DNA from: Flavobacterium sp. CF108 | Lineage (GTDB): Bacteria > Bacteroidota > Bacteroidia > Flavobacteriales > Flavobacteriaceae | DNA: 64,000 bases | Reading direction: 5' to 3' | NCBI RefSeq assembly: GCF_900129795.1 | Contig: NZ_FQWW01000001.1 | Coordinates: 124,001-188,000 of the forward strand | Part shown: positions 34,430-44,042 of the stretch, piece after piece | How the letters are laid out: every line of letters begins with the position of its first letter | Numbering within the stretch: position 1 is the stretch's first letter | Notes under the pieces: generated by a model | What the model was told of the DNA's origin: nothing | Seen by the model: only the letters and a program-made list of their open reading frames with translations | Database searches by the model: none | Program-made: the position numbers and the translations under genes

Positions 34430-35548
34430 TTAAACTATTGTCGACTGTCCGATATGAACATTGTCATTTCTGAAATATAACAGGTCATCTTTGCTGAAAA
34501 TAACATTTGAAACAAACTCCCCTACTTCATTTGTACCGAATTTTGAATCTGGTTTTAAGTCAACTGTAACTACTTTATATTCAATAGCTTTTTCAATAGC
34601 TTTATAAATCACATTTGCTTCTGTAAACAATCCGAAATGCTCTAACAACATTGCTGCTGATAAAATTGAAGCAATTGGATTGGCAATATTTTTTCCTTTT
34701 GCCTGAGGATAAGATCCATGGATTGGTTCGAAAAGCGCATTTTTTTCTCCTAAAGATGCCGAAGCCAATAAACCAATTGAACCTGTAATTACACTTGCTT
34801 CATCTGATAAAATATCTCCAAATAAATTTTCTGTCAAAATCACATCAAATTGTTTCGGATTTAAGATGATTTGCATGGCTGCGTTATCAACAAATAAAAA
34901 GTCTAAAAGAACATCTGGGTAGCTTTCGCCCACTTTTTGAACAACTTTTCTCCATAATCTTGAAGTTTCCAAAACATTAGCTTTGTCAACCATAGTCAGC
35001 TTTTTGCGTCGGTTTTGTGCCGATTTAAAAGCTAAATGTGCAATTCTTGTAATTTCTTCTTCTGAATATTCACATAAATCTGAAGCATGTGTTCCTTCTT
35101 CATTTAATGTTTTAGCTCCAAAATAAGCACCGCCTGTTAATTCTCTGAAAATAGTAAAATCTGCACCTTCGATAATTTCTCTTTTTAAAGGAGATGCGTC
35201 AACTAATGCCTTATAAGGTTTTATTGGGCGAATGTTAGCAAACAATCCTAATTCTTTACGAAGTTTCAATAATCCCTGCTCCGGACGAACTTTTGCATTT
35301 GGATTATTATCGTATTTAGGATCACCAATGGCGCCAAATAAAACAGCATCAGTATTTAAACAAAGATTTAAAGTTTGTTCCGGCAGCGGGTTTCCAGTTT
35401 TGTCAATGGCGATAGCACCCATGAGTGCTTCTTCAAAAACAAATTCATGATTGTACACTTCACCAATAGCGTATAATGCTTTTTTGGCCTGCGCAATAAC
35501 CTCTGGTCCAATTCCGTCTCCTGGTAAAACTGCTATTTTCAAATTCAT
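34430..35548 (-). CDS. leuB: 3-isopropylmalate dehydrogenase
   Basis: 372 residues. Oxidatively decarboxylates 3-isopropylmalate with NAD, the third dedicated leucine step. The start IAVLPGDGIGPEVIAQAKKAL is the family signature. TLVDKANVLETSRLWRK-like (TMVDKANVLETSRLW) and ENLFGDILSDEASVITGSIGLL hold the Lys and Asp of catalysis and metal binding. It follows leuA after 248 bases of repeats. No leuC or leuD is nearby, though LeuB needs their product. Confidence 0.95.
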   Translation of the reverse strand: MNLKIAVLPGDGIGPEVIAQAKKALYAIGEVYNHEFVFEEALMGAIAIDKTGNPLPEQTLNLCLNTDAVLFGAIGDPKYDNNPNAKVRPEQGLLKLRKELGLFANIRPIKPYKALVDASPLKREIIEGADFTIFRELTGGAYFGAKTLNEEGTHASDLCEYSEEEITRIAHLAFKSAQNRRKKLTMVDKANVLETSRLWRKVVQKVGESYPDVLLDFLFVDNAAMQIILNPKQFDVILTENLFGDILSDEASVITGSIGLLASASLGEKNALFEPIHGSYPQAKGKNIANPIASILSAAMLLEHFGLFTEANVIYKAIEKAIEYKVVTVDLKPDSKFGTNEVGEFVSNVIFSKDDLLYFRNDNVHIGQSTIV

Positions 35549-35611
35549 AACGTCTCGTTCTTTATGATTTAAATCTTTGTTATTTTTTTCTTTTTGTTGT
35601 AATTATTTTTA

Positions 35612-35741
35612 AACACATAGAATCATAGATTTTGCAAGCTTAAAAAGGCGTTTCACTTGCATTAACAAACATAGCTATGTGTTAGAAACTAGTTTCTTTT
35701 TTTATTCTCTAACACATTTAAAACCTATGTTTCTATGTGTT
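35612..35741. repeat. AACACATAG inverted repeat in the leuA-leuB gap
   Basis: AACACATAGAATCATAGATT (35612-35631) and its near-perfect complement (35721-35741) enclose further TATGTGTTA copies. Two mismatches in 21 bases. Confidence 0.75.
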
Positions 35742-35796
35742 AAAGTTTTTTATCTTGCTTCTTTGCTCTATTTTCTATTCTCTATTTTCTTTTCAA

Positions 35797-36978
35797 CTAG
35801 CTTCTAATTAAATCACCTTCAATTTTAGAAGCTTCGATAATTTGGTGAATATCTGCATCTACAACTTCTTTTTTGATATCTGCAAATTTCAGGAACTCAA
35901 TATATACAATGTCTAATTGTACTTTAGTCAACTCGTAACCTACTTTTTTAGCACGGTAAGCTAATGCTGCTCTTCCGCTTCTTGCAGTCAAGATGATTGA
36001 AGATTCGTTTACACCAACATCAAGCGGATCCATGATTTCATAAGTTGCTCTGTTTTTGATAACACCATCCTGATGAATTCCAGAACTGTGTGCAAAAGCA
36101 TTTGCTCCTACGATCGCTTTATTTGGCTGTACAATCATTCCCATACTTTCAGAAACCAAACGACTCATTTCGTTTAATTCTCTAGTATTAATGTTTGTAT
36201 CTAAATTTAAGTATGGATGTTGTTTGAAAATCATTACCACTTCTTCAAGTGCTGTATTTCCTGCTCTTTCTCCAATACCATTAATAGTACATTCTATTTG
36301 TCTTGCACCATTTATAGCTCCTGCAATTGAGTTTGCAGTTGCCATTCCTAAATCATTATGACAGTGACATGAAAGGATTACGTTTTCGATTCCTTTTACG
36401 TTTTCTTTTAAATATTTAATTTTTGCTCCGTATTCTTCTGGAAGACAATATCCTGTTGTATCAGGAATATTTAATACAGTTGCACCAGATTTAATTACTT
36501 CTTCGCAAACTTTTGCAAGGAAAGCATTGTCTGTTCTACCAGCATCTTCTGCATAGAATTCAACATCTTCTACATATGTTTTTGCGTGAGCTACTGCAAA
36601 TTTTGCTCTTGCAATAATATCTTCCGGGGTAGTTTGTAATTTATGGAGTATATGAGATTCTGAAGTTCCGATTCCGGTATGGATTCTAGGTCTTTTAGCG
36701 TGCTTTAAAGCAGCTGCAGCAACATCAATGTCATTTTTTACGGCTCTTGTCAATCCGCAGACGGTTGCATTTTCTACAATTTTACAAATCTCAGAGACCG
36801 ATAAAAAATCGCCCGGACTTGACACAGGGAAACCGGCTTCGATAATATCAACTCCCATTTTGTCTAGTCGTTCTGCGATAACTAATTTTTGCTTAGTATC
36901 TAACTTACATCCTGGAACTTGTTCACCGTCGCGTAATGTGGTGTCAAAAATTTGAACTTTCTCTCTATTCATATTCAT
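35797..36978 (-). CDS. leuA: 2-isopropylmalate synthase, short form
   Basis: 393 residues. Condenses acetyl-CoA with 2-oxoisovalerate, the first leucine step. [17 protein letters not shown] is the catalytic-domain start, [15 protein letters not shown] carries the metal-binding His pair, and [14 protein letters not shown] follows. E. coli-type enzymes of about 520 residues have a C-terminal regulatory domain that this protein lacks, so leucine feedback may be absent or work differently. Related homocitrate or citramalate activities cannot be excluded. The start could be either of two adjacent Met. Confidence 0.88.
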   Translation of the reverse strand: MNMNREKVQIFDTTLRDGEQVPGCKLDTKQKLVIAERLDKMGVDIIEAGFPVSSPGDFLSVSEICKIVENATVCGLTRAVKNDIDVAAAALKHAKRPRIHTGIGTSESHILHKLQTTPEDIIARAKFAVAHAKTYVEDVEFYAEDAGRTDNAFLAKVCEEVIKSGATVLNIPDTTGYCLPEEYGAKIKYLKENVKGIENVILSCHCHNDLGMATANSIAGAINGARQIECTINGIGERAGNTALEEVVMIFKQHPYLNLDTNINTRELNEMSRLVSESMGMIVQPNKAIVGANAFAHSSGIHQDGVIKNRATYEIMDPLDVGVNESSIILTARSGRAALAYRAKKVGYELTKVQLDIVYIEFLKFADIKKEVVDADIHQIIEASKIEGDLIRS

Positions 36979-37007
36979 TTATTTAATGTAATTTCACATC
37001 TTGATAA

Positions 37008-37015
37008 CAAATATA
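37008..37015 (-). promoter_or_regulatory. Putative -7 element of leuA
   Basis: TATATTTG on the minus strand, 30 bases before the ATG, fits TAnnTTTG. No leucine-rich leader lies between it and leuA. Confidence 0.5.
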
Positions 37016-37127
37016 TATTGTACAATCGCAGTACGAAATTCATTTTAATGAAATTATACTGTTCATAACACAATTTATAACAAGATAAACAACTAGCAAT
37101 CAATAAGTTATATTATTATTTTTTACA

Positions 37128-38672
37128 ATGGCTAACCATCAAAAAGATTCCTTATTTGTTCTGATAAAATCACTTTCCAAATCTGAAAAAAGGCAGTTTA
37201 AAATTTTTGCAAGCCGATTAGAGACAAGTTCGAATACTAAATTCATTGAATTATTCAATATTTTAGATAAATCTGAAACCTATGATGAAAAGCTGATTTT
37301 GAAGAGCGGAAGTATCAAAAAAGTACAGTTATCTAACTTAAAATCATACTTATACAAACAAATTTTGGTAAGTATTCGTTTGAATATTCCCAGCCAGAAC
37401 ATTCGTTATCAGTTACGTGAACAAATTGATTTTGCTGTGATTCTATATAATAAAGGTTTGTATAAACAGAGTTTAAAAATTCTGGACAAAACAAAACAGC
37501 AGGCTTTAGAAAACGACGAAAAATTAATGGCTTATGAAATTGTAGAATTTGAAAAACTAATCGAATCACAATATATTACCCGAAGTATTCAGGGCCGCGC
37601 CGACGAGCTGGTTATTCAGGCCAAAGAATTAAATTACAGAAATACTATTTCAAGTAAATTATCAAATCTTTCGCTTCAATTATACGGAATCATGCTGAAA
37701 ACGGGTTACGTAAAAAGCGATGAAGAGTATAAATATATTGATGACTATTTCAACAAACATATTGCAAAACTAGACGAAAGTAAATTTGGTTTCCGCGAAA
37801 AATACTGGTTTTACAATGCTAATTTATGGCGAAGCTTCCTGGTTCAGGACTTTTTAGCAAGTTATAAGTTTGCTTATAAATGGGTTCAGCTTTTTTATGA
37901 TAATCCGAATATGATTTATCTGAATCCGGTATTTTTCTTAAAAGGAAACCACTATTTTCTGGAGTCGCTTTATATGCTGAAATATACGTCGAATTTCAAA
38001 AGATATCTTTCACTTTTAGAAGAAACCATTCAGGATCCAAAATTTCCGGTAAACGATAACATTGCATCACTATCATTTCTTTACATCTATAACAATAAAC
38101 TGAATTTACATATTTTGGAAGGTACTTTTGCCGAAAGTGAATATTTAATTCCAGAGATTTTAGAAAAATTAAAATTACACAGCGAACATCTTGATGAACA
38201 TCACGAAATGTTGTTTTTCTATAAAATCGCTTCTATTTATTTTGGAAATGAAAAATACAATGAATGTATTCTTTACTTAGATAAAATCATCAACAACAAG
38301 AACTTAACCATGCGTGAAGATTTAATGTGCTTTGCCAGACTTTTGTCTTTAATTGCACATTATGAATTAGGAAAAGATTATTATTTAGAAAATCATCTTA
38401 AAAGCACATACAAGTTCTTATTGAAAATGAATGACTTGCATGAAGTTCAAAAGGAAATCATTAAGTTTTTAAGAAACCTGAACAACTTTTACCCTGCTGA
38501 TATCAAAAAGGAATTCAAGAAAATGCACGCTCGTTTTGTAGAGCTTGAAAAGAATACTTATGAAAAAAGAGCTTTCTTATATCTTGATATTATTTCATGG
38601 CTTGAAAGTAAAATTGAGAATCGTAAAATTGCGGATATAATTAAGGAAAAGGCGAAGTTGAATAGTCGATAA
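37128..38672 (+). CDS. Conserved hypothetical helical-repeat protein
   Basis: 514 residues, soluble, almost wholly predicted helical with many Leu, Tyr and Lys. It starts MANHQKDSLFVLIKSLSKSEKRQF. Repeating helical pairs such as DEKLMAYEIVEFEKLIE and EKYNECILYLDKIINNKN suggest TPR-like repeats without a catalytic motif. It is divergent from leuA across 149 bases. The opening segment seems conserved in Bacteroidota from memory, but I cannot name a function. Confidence 0.7.
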   Translation: MANHQKDSLFVLIKSLSKSEKRQFKIFASRLETSSNTKFIELFNILDKSETYDEKLILKSGSIKKVQLSNLKSYLYKQILVSIRLNIPSQNIRYQLREQIDFAVILYNKGLYKQSLKILDKTKQQALENDEKLMAYEIVEFEKLIESQYITRSIQGRADELVIQAKELNYRNTISSKLSNLSLQLYGIMLKTGYVKSDEEYKYIDDYFNKHIAKLDESKFGFREKYWFYNANLWRSFLVQDFLASYKFAYKWVQLFYDNPNMIYLNPVFFLKGNHYFLESLYMLKYTSNFKRYLSLLEETIQDPKFPVNDNIASLSFLYIYNNKLNLHILEGTFAESEYLIPEILEKLKLHSEHLDEHHEMLFFYKIASIYFGNEKYNECILYLDKIINNKNLTMREDLMCFARLLSLIAHYELGKDYYLENHLKSTYKFLLKMNDLHEVQKEIIKFLRNLNNFYPADIKKEFKKMHARFVELEKNTYEKRAFLYLDIISWLESKIENRKIADIIKEKAKLNSR

Positions 38673-38679
38673 TTTAAAT

Positions 38680-38860
38680 TCCAATTTTTAAATTCCAAAT
38701 TCCAAATAGTTTACGTTACGACCTTTGTCAAAGTTTAAAACTTTGACAAAGGTTTCCGCGCAAAATTACTTCGCATCAAACCCGACAGGTTTTTAAAACC
38801 TGTCGGGTTTACTAAACGCAAAAAATCCCAAACTCCATAATTGGAATTTGGGATTTTATA
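38680..38860. repeat. Cluster of three hairpins after the helical-repeat gene
   Basis: AAATTCC-type bases, then ACCTTTGTCAAAGTTT with its complement (38721-38753), then AAACCCGACAGGTTTT with its complement (38778-38810). The last hairpin, AAAATCCCAAACTCC with GGAATTTGGGATTTT (38822-38857), probably ends the minus-strand peptidase gene. Confidence 0.8.
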
Positions 38861-38880
38861 TTTTAGAATTTTAAAAAACT

Positions 38881-40536
38881 TTATTCGATTATATTAGAAG
38901 TCGTTACATAAAAATCCTTATCAACTTCTACTTTTCTATCTTCATTAGTTGTTTTTTCAGACTGCCATTCTGTTGTTGGTTTTAACCAAGTTTCAACACC
39001 GTTTAATTTTACTCTAACCGGCATATCAAATTTAGCCACACAATTTGTCCAGTGATATCCGAACGTTCCGTTTTTAAACATGTATTCAAAAACCGGAATT
39101 TGCGTTGTAGTCAAATATTGTGCATAAACTCTGTTGAAATTAATTCCGGATTGCTCGTTGATATAATCCTGAATTTGTTTACCAGTAACCGTTTGATGAT
39201 AGAACGTTTTATTCATTCCTCTCAAAATCGATCTCCATTTTGCATCATCATTAATAACCTGACGAATCATGTGCAGCATTGAAGCACCTTTTGGGTACAT
39301 ATCTCCAGAGCCTTCATTATTTACATCATAATGTCCGATAATTGGAGTGTCGTTTTTAATATTTTTTCTGCATCCGATAATGTATTCAGCCGCAGCATCT
39401 TTTCCGTAATAATATTCAATGAAAAGGCTTTCAGAGTAATTTGTAAAACTCTCGTGAACCCACATATCAGCAATATCTTTATACGTAATATTATTGGCAA
39501 ACCATTCGTGGCCAGATTCGTGAATAATAATAAAATCAAATTTTAATCCCCAGCCCGTTCCGCTTAAATCACGGCCTAAATAACCGTTTTTATATTGGTT
39601 TCCGTACGTTACAGAACTTTGGTGTTCCATTCCTAAATACGGAACTTCTACCAATTTATAACTGTCTTCATACCAAGGATAAGGTCCAAACCAGTTTTCA
39701 AAAGCTTTCAACATTCTTCCAGCATCTTTAAACTGTTCTTTTGCCAAAGCCAGATTATCTCTTAAAACATAATAATTACAGTCTAAATCGCCTTTTTCTC
39801 CTTTATAAACCTCAGAGAAATTAACGTAATCACCAATATTAATATTTACACCGTAATTATTAATTGGGTTTGAAACGTACCAATTGAAGGTTTTTGTTCC
39901 GTCTTTTTCTTTTTTAACACTTTGTAATCTTCCGTTAGAAACATCCGTTAAATCTCCCGGAACATTCACGCTGATTAACATATTTTCTACTTCATCATAC
40001 ATATGGTCTTTATTTGGCCACCAAACGCTGGCACCTAAACCCTGACAAGATGTAGCAATAAAATCTTTTCCGTTTTTATCTTTTTTCCAAGAAAATCCGC
40101 CATCCCACGGCGCTCTCACGGCTTCTTTAGGTTTTCCTTCAAAAGAGATCACTATTTCTTTAGTATCACCAACTTTCTGCTTTTCAGTTAAAGTGATGAA
40201 GAATGCATTTCCGTCTCTTTCAAATTTTAATTCTTTCTTATCCTGCGTTACTTTCGTAATTTTCATAGGCTCCTGCAAATCAATCTGCATTCTGTTATTC
40301 TCTGTTAAAACAGTATAACGAACTGTGTTAGAACCTGAAATCGCTTTTTCTTTAGGATTAACTTTTACATCAAGATGATAGTATTTTAAATCCCACCAGG
40401 CTCTTTCTTTTGTTATGCTTCCGCGTAAAGTATCCTGATGTGTAAAAACGGTTTCTCCTTTATTAAGAAGCCCCTGGGCATTGGCACTAAAACCAATTAA
40501 AAAAGCAGTAAAAATGCTTCCGAAGTAATTTTTCAT
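38881..40536 (-). CDS. M1 family metallopeptidase, copy 2
   Basis: 551 residues with a signal peptide (FLIGFSANAQG, cut near residue 20) and no lipobox, so probably periplasmic or exported. The zinc site is intact: HESGH at 339-343 and Glu362 in MWVHESFTNYSE, an HExxH-18-E spacing. The exopeptidase motif reads GMEHQ instead of GAMEN. It is close to identical in layout to the neighbouring copy at 40684, with HExxH at the same residue, so tandem duplication is clear. It removes N-terminal amino acids from peptides. A TACATTTG -7 element (40572-40579) suggests its own promoter. Confidence 0.92.
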   Translation of the reverse strand: MKNYFGSIFTAFLIGFSANAQGLLNKGETVFTHQDTLRGSITKERAWWDLKYYHLDVKVNPKEKAISGSNTVRYTVLTENNRMQIDLQEPMKITKVTQDKKELKFERDGNAFFITLTEKQKVGDTKEIVISFEGKPKEAVRAPWDGGFSWKKDKNGKDFIATSCQGLGASVWWPNKDHMYDEVENMLISVNVPGDLTDVSNGRLQSVKKEKDGTKTFNWYVSNPINNYGVNINIGDYVNFSEVYKGEKGDLDCNYYVLRDNLALAKEQFKDAGRMLKAFENWFGPYPWYEDSYKLVEVPYLGMEHQSSVTYGNQYKNGYLGRDLSGTGWGLKFDFIIIHESGHEWFANNITYKDIADMWVHESFTNYSESLFIEYYYGKDAAAEYIIGCRKNIKNDTPIIGHYDVNNEGSGDMYPKGASMLHMIRQVINDDAKWRSILRGMNKTFYHQTVTGKQIQDYINEQSGINFNRVYAQYLTTTQIPVFEYMFKNGTFGYHWTNCVAKFDMPVRVKLNGVETWLKPTTEWQSEKTTNEDRKVEVDKDFYVTTSNIIE

Positions 40537-40571
40537 TAGTAAAATGGTATTATTTTGAAATCAATCTGTAA

Positions 40572-40579
40572 CAAATGTA
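40572..40579 (-). promoter_or_regulatory. Putative -7 element of M1 copy 2
   Basis: TACATTTG on the minus strand, 36 bases before the ATG, fits TAnnTTTG, and lies after the terminator of copy 1. Confidence 0.5.
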
Positions 40580-40622
40580 AACATTCGAATTAAGATTTCT
40601 AAAATTTTATGATTTCTTCCTA

Positions 40623-40668
40623 AAAAAAGAAACCCGATAAACGATCAAATTTATTGGGTTTCTTTTTT
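40623..40668 (-). terminator. Intrinsic terminator between the two M1 genes
   Basis: AAAAAAGAAACCCGATAAA (40623-40641) pairs with TTTATTGGGTTTCTTTTTT (40650-40668), ending in a U run on the minus strand. It separates the duplicated genes into two transcripts. Confidence 0.88.
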
Positions 40669-40683
40669 AATTATTTCCGAAGT

Positions 40684-42339
40684 TTAATTTGTGATATTAA
40701 ATTCTGTCACGTAAAAGTTTTTGTCAACAGCCAAAGTTGATTTATCATCCTTTACATTTTCTGCTTTCCAGTCTGTTGTTGGTCTTAACCATGTTTCAAC
40801 ACCGTTTAAAGTAACTTTTAAAGGAAGATCAAAATTTTCTACACAATTGATCCAGTGATAAACCAATTTTTGATTTTGAAAATAATATTCAAAAGTTGGA
40901 ACCTGAGGTGTTCTTAAATACTGATCAAAAACCGGACTCAAATTAATTCCCGATTCTTTACTTATATAATCTTCAATTTGTTTTGTTGTAACCGTTTGAT
41001 GGTAAAAAGTTTTATTTAAACCTCTCAAAATCGATTTGAATTTGGCATCATCATTTATAACCTGACGAATCGTATGAATTATATTCGCTCCTTTTGGATA
41101 CATATCGCCAGATCCTTCAACGTTTACATCATAATAGCCAATAATTGGTTTTTTATTGGTAATCACTTTTCTAATTCCTCTTATATATTCATTTGCGGCG
41201 TCTTTTCCGTAATAATACTCAATAAAAAGCGATTCAGAATAAGTTGTAAAACTCTCATGAATCCACATATCTGCAATGTCTTTATACGTAATATTATTTG
41301 CAAACCATTCATGTCCAGATTCATGAATAATAATATAATCAAATTTTAATCCCCAGCCTGTTCCGCTTAGATCGTTTCCCTTATAACCATTTTGATAGTC
41401 ATTTCCGTAAGTCACAGAACTTTGATGTTCCATCCCTAAATACGGAACTTCAACTAATTTATAACTGTCTTCGTAAAACGGATAAGGTCCAAACCAGTTT
41501 TCAAAAGCTTTCAGCATTTTTGGAGCATCCTGAAAATGTTTTTTAGCAATTTCAAGATTATCTCTCAAAACATAATAATTGCAGTCTAAATCGCCTTTTT
41601 CTCCTTTAAATTTCTCAGAAAAGTTAACGTAATCTCCAATATTTATATTTATCCCATAATTATTAATTGGGTTTGAAACATACCAATTAAAGGTTTTTGT
41701 TCCGTCTTTTTGTTTTTTAACGCTTTGTAATCTTCCGTTAGAAACATCCGTTAAATGTCCCGGAACATTTACGCTAATCAACATATTTTCGACTTCATCA
41801 TACATATGATCTTTACAAGGCCACCAAACGCTCGCGCCCAAACCCTGACAAGATGAAGCGATGAAATCTTTTCCGTTTTTATCTTTCTGCCATGTAATTC
41901 CTCCATCCCATGGCGGTCTTACGGCTTCTTTAGGTATTCCGCCAAAAGAAACTATGATTTCTTTCGTTTCGCCAACTTTTTGATTTTCAGTTAAAGTAAT
42001 GAAAAATGCATTTCCGTCTCTTTCAAATTTTAATTCTTTTCCGTTCTGTGTTACTTTCGTGATATTCATTGGTTCCTGCAAATCGATCTGCATTTTATTG
42101 TTCTCTGTTAAAACAGTATAACGAACCGTATTTGAACCAGATATAGTTTTGTCTGCAGGATTTACTTTTATATCCAGATGATAATATTTTAAATCCCACC
42201 AGGCTCTTTCTTTTGTAATGCTCCCGCGTAAAGTATCCTGATGTGTAAAAACGGTTTCGGACTTATTCATAAGTCCTTGAGCATTGGCAGCAAAACCAAT
42301 TAGAAAAGCTATTATAACACTTCCAACGTATTTTTTCAT
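40684..42339 (-). CDS. M1 family metallopeptidase, copy 1
   Basis: 551 residues, the same length as the copy at 38881. Signal peptide FLIGFAANAQG; HESGH at 339-343, Glu362 in MWIHESFTTYSE, and GMEHQ in place of GAMEN. The first 340 residues are almost alike in the two proteins. Differences gather in the C-terminal third (for example NEYIRGIRKVITNKKP against AEYIIGCRKNIKNDTP), which may change specificity. Divergent from the CBM9-like gene. Confidence 0.92.
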   Translation of the reverse strand: MKKYVGSVIIAFLIGFAANAQGLMNKSETVFTHQDTLRGSITKERAWWDLKYYHLDIKVNPADKTISGSNTVRYTVLTENNKMQIDLQEPMNITKVTQNGKELKFERDGNAFFITLTENQKVGETKEIIVSFGGIPKEAVRPPWDGGITWQKDKNGKDFIASSCQGLGASVWWPCKDHMYDEVENMLISVNVPGHLTDVSNGRLQSVKKQKDGTKTFNWYVSNPINNYGININIGDYVNFSEKFKGEKGDLDCNYYVLRDNLEIAKKHFQDAPKMLKAFENWFGPYPFYEDSYKLVEVPYLGMEHQSSVTYGNDYQNGYKGNDLSGTGWGLKFDYIIIHESGHEWFANNITYKDIADMWIHESFTTYSESLFIEYYYGKDAANEYIRGIRKVITNKKPIIGYYDVNVEGSGDMYPKGANIIHTIRQVINDDAKFKSILRGLNKTFYHQTVTTKQIEDYISKESGINLSPVFDQYLRTPQVPTFEYYFQNQKLVYHWINCVENFDLPLKVTLNGVETWLRPTTDWKAENVKDDKSTLAVDKNFYVTEFNITN

Positions 42340-42453
42340 TATAAATTAAGTTTTGAATTAGTTATAATATTAGTATAAATTTTTAATTTATGTTACAGAT
42401 TTGTATTCATATACAGTATTGTTTTTTTATTTTAGCTAAAATTTACCAGTTTT

Positions 42454-43152
42454 ATGAAATTTAGCTCGTTTTTATTCCTTTTGATATTCCTGTATTCAAT
42501 ACATACTTATTCACAGACATTTCCCGTTCATAAAACAAGCGATAAAATAACAATTGACGGAGATTTAACCGATTGGAAAACACCATTTTTAGGCCCGTTT
42601 GTAATTCATAATTCCGGTGAAAAAGCAACACAAAACACAATGGTTTCACTTTCGTGGAATGACGAAAACCTTTATATCGCCTATCGTTCCATAGATTCGA
42701 AAATAGTTGGAAAGGCTCAGAAAAAAGATTCAAAAATTTATGAAGCTGATGATTTAGTAGAAGTTTTTATTGATCCGGATGGCGATGGAAAAAATTATCT
42801 TGAAATTGGTGTGAATGCATATTCAACTTATTACGATATGCTTATAAAGTGTATTTCTCCTGAATGCGGAGGCTGGAAAACGGCAATGAATTTTGATATT
42901 GAAGGATTAGAAGCTGTGAGCAAAATAACTCCTGAAGGTTTTGATACCGAAATTAAAATCCCTTTTTCAAGCTTAGAAAAAATTGAAAACGGAAATTTTA
43001 TGAAACCAACAATTGGTACAAAATGGAAAGCCAATACTTTTAGGATTGATTACGGTAATACAACTGAATATCTTGCTTTACAGAATTATAAAAGTTTAAA
43101 ATTTGGATTTCATCATCCAGAAGAATTTGCTGTTTTTGAGTTTGTGGAGTAA
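42454..43152 (+). CDS. Secreted CBM9-like carbohydrate-binding protein
   Basis: 232 residues. A signal peptide (FLLIFLYSIHTYSQT) is followed by a family-9 carbohydrate-binding-like domain across the rest: KITIDGDLTDWKTP, WNDENLYIAYRSID, ADDLVEVFIDPDGDGKNYLEIGVNAY, and FDTEIKIPFSSLE. Such domains occur in xylanases and in stand-alone periplasmic proteins. No catalytic domain is attached and no sugar-use genes lie nearby, so the ligand is open. Divergent from the M1 pair. Confidence 0.82.
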   Translation: MKFSSFLFLLIFLYSIHTYSQTFPVHKTSDKITIDGDLTDWKTPFLGPFVIHNSGEKATQNTMVSLSWNDENLYIAYRSIDSKIVGKAQKKDSKIYEADDLVEVFIDPDGDGKNYLEIGVNAYSTYYDMLIKCISPECGGWKTAMNFDIEGLEAVSKITPEGFDTEIKIPFSSLEKIENGNFMKPTIGTKWKANTFRIDYGNTTEYLALQNYKSLKFGFHHPEEFAVFEFVE

Positions 43153-43243
43153 GCTTTGCGAGATGGCACGCAGATGACACGGATTCGCTATGCGAAAGCG
43201 TGGATTTATACGGATTTTTTCCTTTTTGTTAACCGCAATTTTT

Positions 43244-43315
43244 GTCAGACTGAGCGAAGTCGAAGTCCCGTTTGCTGAATCACTTTTGCGGGACTTCGAC
43301 TTCGCTCAGTCTGAC
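43244..43315. repeat. Perfect 27-bp inverted repeat, GTCAGACTGAGCGAAG type
   Basis: GTCAGACTGAGCGAAGTCGA and following bases (43244-43270) are the exact complement of 43289-43315. The base change from GGC to GAC is mirrored in both arms compared with 25854, so the arms change together. Confidence 0.88.
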
Positions 43316-43341
43316 ATTCTTCCATTAAAATAATATTAATA

Positions 43342-43938
43342 TTACTTCTGGCGCTTTTTCAAAACATCAACAACATCATTCAACTGAAAACCTTTTGCCT
43401 GTAATAAAATCAAATAATGAAAAAGTAAATCAGCACTTTCGCTAAGGAATAAATCATCATTATCATCTTTTGCTTCGATGACAACTTCTACAGCTTCTTC
43501 GCCTACTTTTTGGGCAATTTTATTGATTCCTTTTTCGAATAATGAAGCAACATAACTTTTCTCAGAATCAGCATTTTCTCTACGGGTTTTGATTGTATTT
43601 TCTAACTGAGAAATAAAACCGTAATTTTCCTTGTTTTCTTCCTGCCAGCAAGTATCTGCGCCTGTATGACACGTCGGCCCGACAGGTTTTGCCTGAATTA
43701 AAAGCGTATCGCCGTCGCAGTCGTTTTTAATACTTACCAAGTTTAAAAAGTTACCGCTCTCCTCGCCTTTTGTCCAAAGTCTTTGTTTGGATCGGCTAAA
43801 GAATGTTACTTTTTGTGTTTCTATTGTTTTTTGAAGCGATTCTTCGTTCATATAACCCAGCATCAAAACATTTTTTGTTTCTGAATCCTGAATTATTGCC
43901 GGAATCAATCCGTGTGCGCTTTTTATATCGATTTCCAT
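43342..43938 (-). CDS. hisIE: Bifunctional phosphoribosyl-AMP cyclohydrolase / phosphoribosyl-ATP pyrophosphatase
   Basis: 198 residues. The N-terminal HisI part (about 1-105) has LMLGYMNEESLQKT, FFSRSKQRLWTKGEESGN, the metal site in DCDGDTLLIQ, and the zinc Cys and His in GPTCHTGADTCW. The C-terminal HisE part (about 110-198) has KVGEEAVEVVIEAKDD. It carries out the second and third steps of histidine synthesis. Last gene of the his operon. Confidence 0.96.
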   Translation of the reverse strand: MEIDIKSAHGLIPAIIQDSETKNVLMLGYMNEESLQKTIETQKVTFFSRSKQRLWTKGEESGNFLNLVSIKNDCDGDTLLIQAKPVGPTCHTGADTCWQEENKENYGFISQLENTIKTRRENADSEKSYVASLFEKGINKIAQKVGEEAVEVVIEAKDDNDDLFLSESADLLFHYLILLQAKGFQLNDVVDVLKKRQK

Positions 43939-43940
43939 TT

Positions 43941-44040
43941 TAGATTTTAGATTTTAGATTTTAGATTTGATTCTCTGAAATCTTATTATTTTTTTATTTT
44001 GAATCTTCTCTTTCTTCTTGCTTCTTGCTTCTTGCTTCTT
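43941..44040. repeat. Two 7-bp tandem repeats in the hisF-hisIE gap
   Basis: AGATTTT in about four copies (43942-43968) and CTTCTTG in nearly four copies (44014-44040). Unrelated sequences, same period. Confidence 0.85.
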
Positions 44041-44042
44041 TT

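Noticed and set aside
36979-37127. Search for a leucine leader peptide before leuA
   Set aside because: The only short frame (MNSIISLK) lies upstream of the likely promoter and has no Leu run or terminator.
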